Source of the DNA: Nocardia sp. NBC_01327
Lineage (GTDB): Bacteria; Actinomycetota; Actinomycetes; Mycobacteriales; Mycobacteriaceae
Direction of reading: 5' to 3'
DNA: 64,000 nucleotides
Assembly: GCF_035958815.1 (NCBI RefSeq)
Contig: NZ_CP108383.1
Location: 8,122,001 to 8,186,000, forward strand
Shown here: one piece after another, positions 59,887 to 64,000 of the stretch
How the letters are laid out: each line of letters starts with the position of its first letter
Numbering within the stretch: position 1 is the first letter of the stretch
Position numbers and translations under genes: made by a program
Notes under the pieces: model-generated
Told to the model about the DNA's origin: nothing
Seen by the model: only the letters and a program-made list of their open reading frames with translations
The model's database searches: none

Positions 59887-60426
59887 TCAGTCAGCGGAGC
59901 GGTCCGCGAAGAGCCGGCGCCAGATCTCGTGATCGGTACGCGGCCCGCCGGGGGTGTCCGCGCCGTACTTCGCGATCAGGCCGGGTAGGTCCAGCGGGGT
60001 GGTGGGCGCGGCCATATTCGTCAGCTCCTCCTCCACGGCCGCATCCGGCACCAGCCAGCAGACCTCGAATTCGATGCCGTCCGGATCGGCGGCGTAGAGC
60101 GCCTTGGTGGAACCGTGATCGGAGGCCCCGCGCAGCACGCCCGCCCTGGTCAGCGCCTCACGCATGCGCTGCAATTCGGCGAGCGTATTGACCTCCCAGG
60201 CCAGGTGGTACAGCCCGATACGCCCGGTGCGGTGCTCGACCGACGGGTCCGGGGACTGGAACAGGCCCAGGTCGTGATCATTGGCCGACCCCTCCGCCTG
60301 CAGGAACACCGCGCCCGGGAAACCGCCGGGCAGCCGGCGGAAACCCAGTACCTCGCCGTAGAAGGCCGCCGAGCGCTCCACATCGGAGACGAACAGAACA
60401 GCATGGTTGAGACGCTGGATCGGCAT
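59887..60426 (-). CDS. VOC family protein (catechol dioxygenase-like fold)
   Basis: The 179-aa protein has two VOC modules: LNHAVLFVSDVERSAAFYGE... and later GLYHLAWEVNTL and AADPDGIEFEVCW. The His and Glu of the metal site (H8, H84-like and E near the DGIEFEV segment) appear in place. It resembles type-I ring-cleaving dioxygenases and glyoxalases, but no pathway genes are near. ATG 60426 gives the family's usual opening; a 29-residue in-frame extension is unsupported. Confidence 0.85.
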   Translation of the reverse strand: MPIQRLNHAVLFVSDVERSAAFYGEVLGFRRLPGGFPGAVFLQAEGSANDHDLGLFQSPDPSVEHRTGRIGLYHLAWEVNTLAELQRMREALTRAGVLRGASDHGSTKALYAADPDGIEFEVCWLVPDAAVEEELTNMAAPTTPLDLPGLIAKYGADTPGGPRTDHEIWRRLFADRSAD

Positions 60427-60588
60427 GGGTGCGGCTCCAATTCGAGTTGTCGTGGTGCCCTCCAGCGGACCATGCGCGCACCACCGGGCACAAGCCGACA
60501 TCACACTTCGCACCCCGACGCGCGAGGTATGTCGGTGGTCGGGAACAAACTGGGGGGAGGGTCGTCGTTACGGCTCTAGGTGAGCGCG

Positions 60589-63500
60589 ATGAAGGTGGAT
60601 GAGGCCGGGGTGCGGAAACCAGGGGTGGAACAGGCGAGATCGGCAGAGTCGGAGGCAGGCGCCCCCGGCTGGCTGCGACGGCTCTGGGAGCGATGTCGCA
60701 CGCACCCGTGGTTGCTCACCGGAATCGGTGCGGCGGTGCTCGTGGGCGCCACCGTGGAGGTCACCGGGCCGCTGCTGGCCAAGCGCGCACTCGACGGGGC
60801 GACGGCCGGCAACAGCGGAATCATCACCGCCATGGCCGGATTGCTGGGCATGCTGGCCGTGGGCAGGTTCCTCGCCTCCTACGGACGGCGGATGTCGGCC
60901 GGGCGGCTCGCCCTCGATGTGCAGCACGAGCTGCGCGTGGATCTGCTTGCGGCACTGCAGCGCTTGGACGGCCGGGGGCAGGACGCGCTGCGCACCGGCC
61001 AGGTCGTCTCCCGATCGATCAGTGATCTCACCCTTGTGCAGGGCCTGATCGCCATGGGTCCGTGGTCCGCGGTGGCGGCCCTGCAATTCGTGCTCGCCGC
61101 GGGAATCATGCTGTGGCTCTCCCCGCTGCTGGCCCTGACCGCACTGCTCGTGGTTCCGGCGCTGGCGGTGGTCGTCTACCGGGTCCGCCCGCGGCTGTAC
61201 GCGGCCACCTGGTCGGCGCAGCAGCGGGCCGCCGATGTGGCCCAGCATGTGGAGGAGACCGTCACCGGCGTGCGCGTGGTGAAGGGCTTCGGGCAGGAAG
61301 CCCGCATGGTGGATCTGCTCGAGCGGCAGGGCGCACGGCTCTATGCCGAGCGCATGCGCGCCGCCCGCATCGACGCCCGATTCGGGCCGACCCTCTCGGC
61401 CATTCCGCAGGCCGGATTGGTGGCGGTCATCGCCGCGGGCGGCGTGCTGGCCCTGCACGGCGCCATCGGGCTCGGCACCTTCCTGGCCTTCACCGCCTAT
61501 GTCTCGACCATGACCAATGCCACCCGCACCGTCTCCATGGTGGTGGTGATGGCACAGCTGACCCGCGCCGCGGCCGAACGTGTGCACCAGGTGATCGACA
61601 GCGCGCCCGAACAGACCGATCCCGCGCATCCGGTGGCGCTGCCGGACGGGCCGCTCGGCATCGAAATCTCCGATCTGACCTTCGGATTCGACCCGGACCG
61701 CCCCATTCTGGACGATTTCGATCTGACGGTGGCGCCCGGTGAGACGGTCGCCATCATCGGCCCCGCGGGCTCCGGCAAATCCACGCTCTCACTGCTGCTC
61801 CCCCGGTTCTACACCCCGGACTCGGGCCGAATCACCCTGTACGGCAATGACTCCCGGGCCGATATCGCCGATCTGCGCGCCACCGATCTGCGGTCGGCCG
61901 TGGGCGTGGTCTTCGACGAAGCCTTCCTGCTCTCGGACACCATCGCCGCCAATATCGGCCTCGGCAATCCCGATGCCACCGATGCCGAAATCCGCACGGC
62001 CGCAACCCGGGCCGCCGCCGAGGAATTCATCGAGGCGCTCCCCCACGGCTACGACACCGTGGTCGGCGAACGCGGCCTCACCCTCTCCGGCGGCCAGCGC
62101 CAGCGCATCGCCCTGGCCCGCGCCCTGCTCGCGAATCCCCGCATCCTCATCCTGGACGATGCGACCTCGGCCGTGGACGCGCTCACCGAAGCCGCCATCT
62201 TCGCGGCCCTCCCCACCGACGAATCCCGCACCACCCTCATCCTGGCCCACCGCGAATCCACCCTCACCCACGCCGACCGCATAATCCGCCTCCCCGGACC
62301 CGTAGCGCACGCGAATCCGGCCCAGGATTCACCCGCAGACGACAGGTCCGGAACAGTCTCCGGCGCCACACGATTCACCACCGAGGAGAGGTCACCTGCC
62401 GGATCGGGGGAAGGCCCGGCAGCAGCCGATGACGAACCAGCCGAAGCGTTTTCCCGCCGCAGGACCGCAGCGGGCTCGGACGCAACACCCTTCGCGACTC
62501 GATCACCGAACGGCCATGCCGTGCAGGGTGAACGGGCCAGGCCCGCAGACGGGCAGGCCGCGGCGGCGCGACAGGACGGGCCGGACGCACCGGACGGGGG
62601 CGGCTCCATCGCGGAGCTGGATCCGGATACGCCGGCGGAGGTTCGGCGGGTGCTCGCGAAGTTGCACGCGGCGACGGAGCGGCCGGGGCTGGACGGGCGG
62701 GAGTTGCGGGAGGCCGATCCGCAATTCCGGCTGGGGAAGGCCATGCGGGCGGTGCGGTGGCTCGTGGTGTCGGCGGTGACGCTGCTGGCGGTGGATGCCA
62801 TTGTGGGCGTGGCATTTCCGTCGATTGTGCGGTACGCGATCGACGGCGGTGTGACCAGGCACGATGGCGGTGCGCTGGTGCGCGCGGCGGTGATCGGGGC
62901 GGTGCTGGCCGGGGTGGGCTGGCTGGCCGCCTCGACGGCGCTGGTGTGGGGTTCACGGGCCGGTGAGCGGATTCTGTTCGGGTTGCGCGTGCGCAGTTAC
63001 GCACATCTGCAGCGGCTCGGGCTGGACTACTACGAGCGCGAACTCTCCGGGCGAATCCTGACCCGTATGACCACCGATATCGACGCCCTCTCCACCTTCC
63101 TGCAGACCGGCGTGCCGGATGCGCTGGTGAGCCTGCTCATGCTGGTGGGCATCGCGGTGGCGCTGCTGGTCATCGATGCGCAGCTGGCACTGGTGGTGTT
63201 CCTGTCGCTGCCGCCACTGCTGTTGGCCACCTGGTGGTTCCGGCGCGCCTCCGATGCCGCATACACCGAATCGCGCGAGCACGCGGCCACCGTCAACGCG
63301 GACTTCGCCGAGAATGTGGCGGGATTGCGTGTGGTGCAGGCCAATCGGCACGAGCGGTTCTCCTCCGAGCGTTTCGCGCAGTACTCGGACCGCTACCGGA
63401 TCAGCCGGATGCGCGCGCAGCGGGCGATCTCGGTGTTCTTCGCCTTCGTCGGCTCCTGGGCCGATCTGGCGCTGGCGATCGTGGTGTTCACCGGCGCGCA

Positions 63501-64000
63501 CGCGGTCGCGAACGGCGCCACCACCCCGGGCACCCTGGTGGCCTTCGTGCTGTACCTGGAGTTGCTGTTCGGCCCGATCAGCCAGCTGTCCCAGCTCTTC
63601 GACGGGTATCAGCAGGCCCGAGTCGGGTTGCGGCGCATCGGGGAATTGCTCGCGACGCCGTCCTCGATCGCCGCCGACGCCCCCAATGCGGTCACCATCG
63701 AGGACCGGCTGCACGGCGAGGTGGTCTTCGACCAGGTGCGTTTCAGCTATCCGGGCACCGATACCCGGGCCCTGGACGGGGTCAGCCTGAGCATTCCGCC
63801 GGGCACCAGTCTGGCGCTGGTCGGCGCTACGGGCGCGGGCAAATCGACCATCGTGAAACTCCTGGCCAGGCTCTACGACATGCCCTATGACGGAAATCAC
63901 GATCATGAGCGCCCCGTCGGACACATCGCAATAGCCGATTCGTATGACACGCACCGCAGCGGCGGCGAACACGGTGAAATCCGGGTGGACGGCGTCGATA
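60589..64000 (+). CDS. Fused double ABC exporter (TMD-NBD-TMD-NBD), 3' end outside window
   Basis: The frame is open from ATG 60589 (AGGTGAG upstream) to the edge, 1137 codons. TMD1 is about residues 40-320, then NBD1 with Walker A GPAGSGKST, signature LSGGQRQR and Walker B LILDDATSAVD. A Pro/Ala/Asp-rich linker of about 130 residues leads to TMD2. NBD2 begins near 1040 with Walker A GATGAGKST. In NBD1 the Q-loop is VVFDEAF (no Gln) and the catalytic Glu is Asp, so NBD1 looks degenerate, as in heterodimeric exporters. NBD2 has an extra His/Asp-rich insert after YDMPYDG. The shape is like mycobacterial Rv0194-type multidrug pumps. Confidence 0.9.
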   Translation, partial: MKVDEAGVRKPGVEQARSAESEAGAPGWLRRLWERCRTHPWLLTGIGAAVLVGATVEVTGPLLAKRALDGATAGNSGIITAMAGLLGMLAVGRFLASYGRRMSAGRLALDVQHELRVDLLAALQRLDGRGQDALRTGQVVSRSISDLTLVQGLIAMGPWSAVAALQFVLAAGIMLWLSPLLALTALLVVPALAVVVYRVRPRLYAATWSAQQRAADVAQHVEETVTGVRVVKGFGQEARMVDLLERQGARLYAERMRAARIDARFGPTLSAIPQAGLVAVIAAGGVLALHGAIGLGTFLAFTAYVSTMTNATRTVSMVVVMAQLTRAAAERVHQVIDSAPEQTDPAHPVALPDGPLGIEISDLTFGFDPDRPILDDFDLTVAPGETVAIIGPAGSGKSTLSLLLPRFYTPDSGRITLYGNDSRADIADLRATDLRSAVGVVFDEAFLLSDTIAANIGLGNPDATDAEIRTAATRAAAEEFIEALPHGYDTVVGERGLTLSGGQRQRIALARALLANPRILILDDATSAVDALTEAAIFAALPTDESRTTLILAHRESTLTHADRIIRLPGPVAHANPAQDSPADDRSGTVSGATRFTTEERSPAGSGEGPAAADDEPAEAFSRRRTAAGSDATPFATRSPNGHAVQGERARPADGQAAAARQDGPDAPDGGGSIAELDPDTPAEVRRVLAKLHAATERPGLDGRELREADPQFRLGKAMRAVRWLVVSAVTLLAVDAIVGVAFPSIVRYAIDGGVTRHDGGALVRAAVIGAVLAGVGWLAASTALVWGSRAGERILFGLRVRSYAHLQRLGLDYYERELSGRILTRMTTDIDALSTFLQTGVPDALVSLLMLVGIAVALLVIDAQLALVVFLSLPPLLLATWWFRRASDAAYTESREHAATVNADFAENVAGLRVVQANRHERFSSERFAQYSDRYRISRMRAQRAISVFFAFVGSWADLALAIVVFTGAHAVANGATTPGTLVAFVLYLELLFGPISQLSQLFDGYQQARVGLRRIGELLATPSSIAADAPNAVTIEDRLHGEVVFDQVRFSYPGTDTRALDGVSLSIPPGTSLALVGATGAGKSTIVKLLARLYDMPYDGNHDHERPVGHIAIADSYDTHRSGGEHGEIRVDGVD

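Overview
The window is about 64 kb of very GC-rich chromosomal DNA with dense short-gap coding, frequent GTG/TTG starts and start/stop overlaps. It carries the block manB - wbbL - rmlD, divergent from an LCP protein and a TIGR03089-family protein, in the order known from mycobacteria. With many FadE/CaiB/enoyl-CoA hydratase genes, PknB-type kinases, a TauD-like sulfatase and a PtpB-like phosphatase, this points to Mycobacteriales, most likely Nocardia or a close relative. The genus is inference; no rRNA, tRNA or other marker is present.

Left part (1-11.5 kb): a TetR regulator (cut by the edge) divergent from a small membrane protein with two matching 13-bp palindromes between them; a DUF4287 protein; an HSL-type hydrolase with Cys at the nucleophile position; the GDP-mannose / dTDP-rhamnose / rhamnosyl-linker cell-wall block; a cytochrome P450 convergent with a type-B carboxylesterase; a zinc-ribbon protein and a Rdx/SelW-like protein.

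11.7-19.1 kb is one overlapping four-gene operon: SWIM zinc finger protein, MoxR-like AAA ATPase, DUF5682 protein and VWA protein. It looks like a self-contained chaperone/AAA-VWA system of unknown target. It is followed by a less GC-biased accessory patch (19.1-21.5 kb) with a decayed XRE-type regulator and a two-gene module of an HTH protein plus a nucleotidyltransferase (AbiEi/AbiEii-like toxin-antitoxin), apparently leaderless.

21.7-30 kb holds three paralogous membrane-anchored Ser/Thr kinases around a MacB-type ABC transporter. 30-44 kb holds endonuclease IV, a sulfate-ester dioxygenase, CaiB transferase and HMG-CoA-lyase-like enzyme, a pair of acyl-CoA dehydrogenases, secreted proteins, a DeaD RNA helicase, a nitrilase, a phosphoribosyltransferase and a gamma carbonic anhydrase.

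45-64 kb begins with a 78-bp minisatellite and a 1133-aa RecB-like nuclease/SF1 helicase whose catalytic motifs appear lost in all three domains. Then come a PLP protein, a TetR C-terminal domain without its HTH, a tyrosine phosphatase, an ANL enzyme lacking its C-terminal domain, an enoyl-CoA hydratase, a GST-like reductase, AraC/VOC genes, an ABC-2 exporter and a fused double ABC exporter running off the right edge.

Intergenic DNA is marked by very long perfect hairpins between convergent genes, a dispersed imperfect-palindrome repeat (three full copies and one half copy) and two 20-bp tandem duplications lying exactly over stop codons. No tRNA, rRNA, CRISPR array, insertion sequence or riboswitch was seen.
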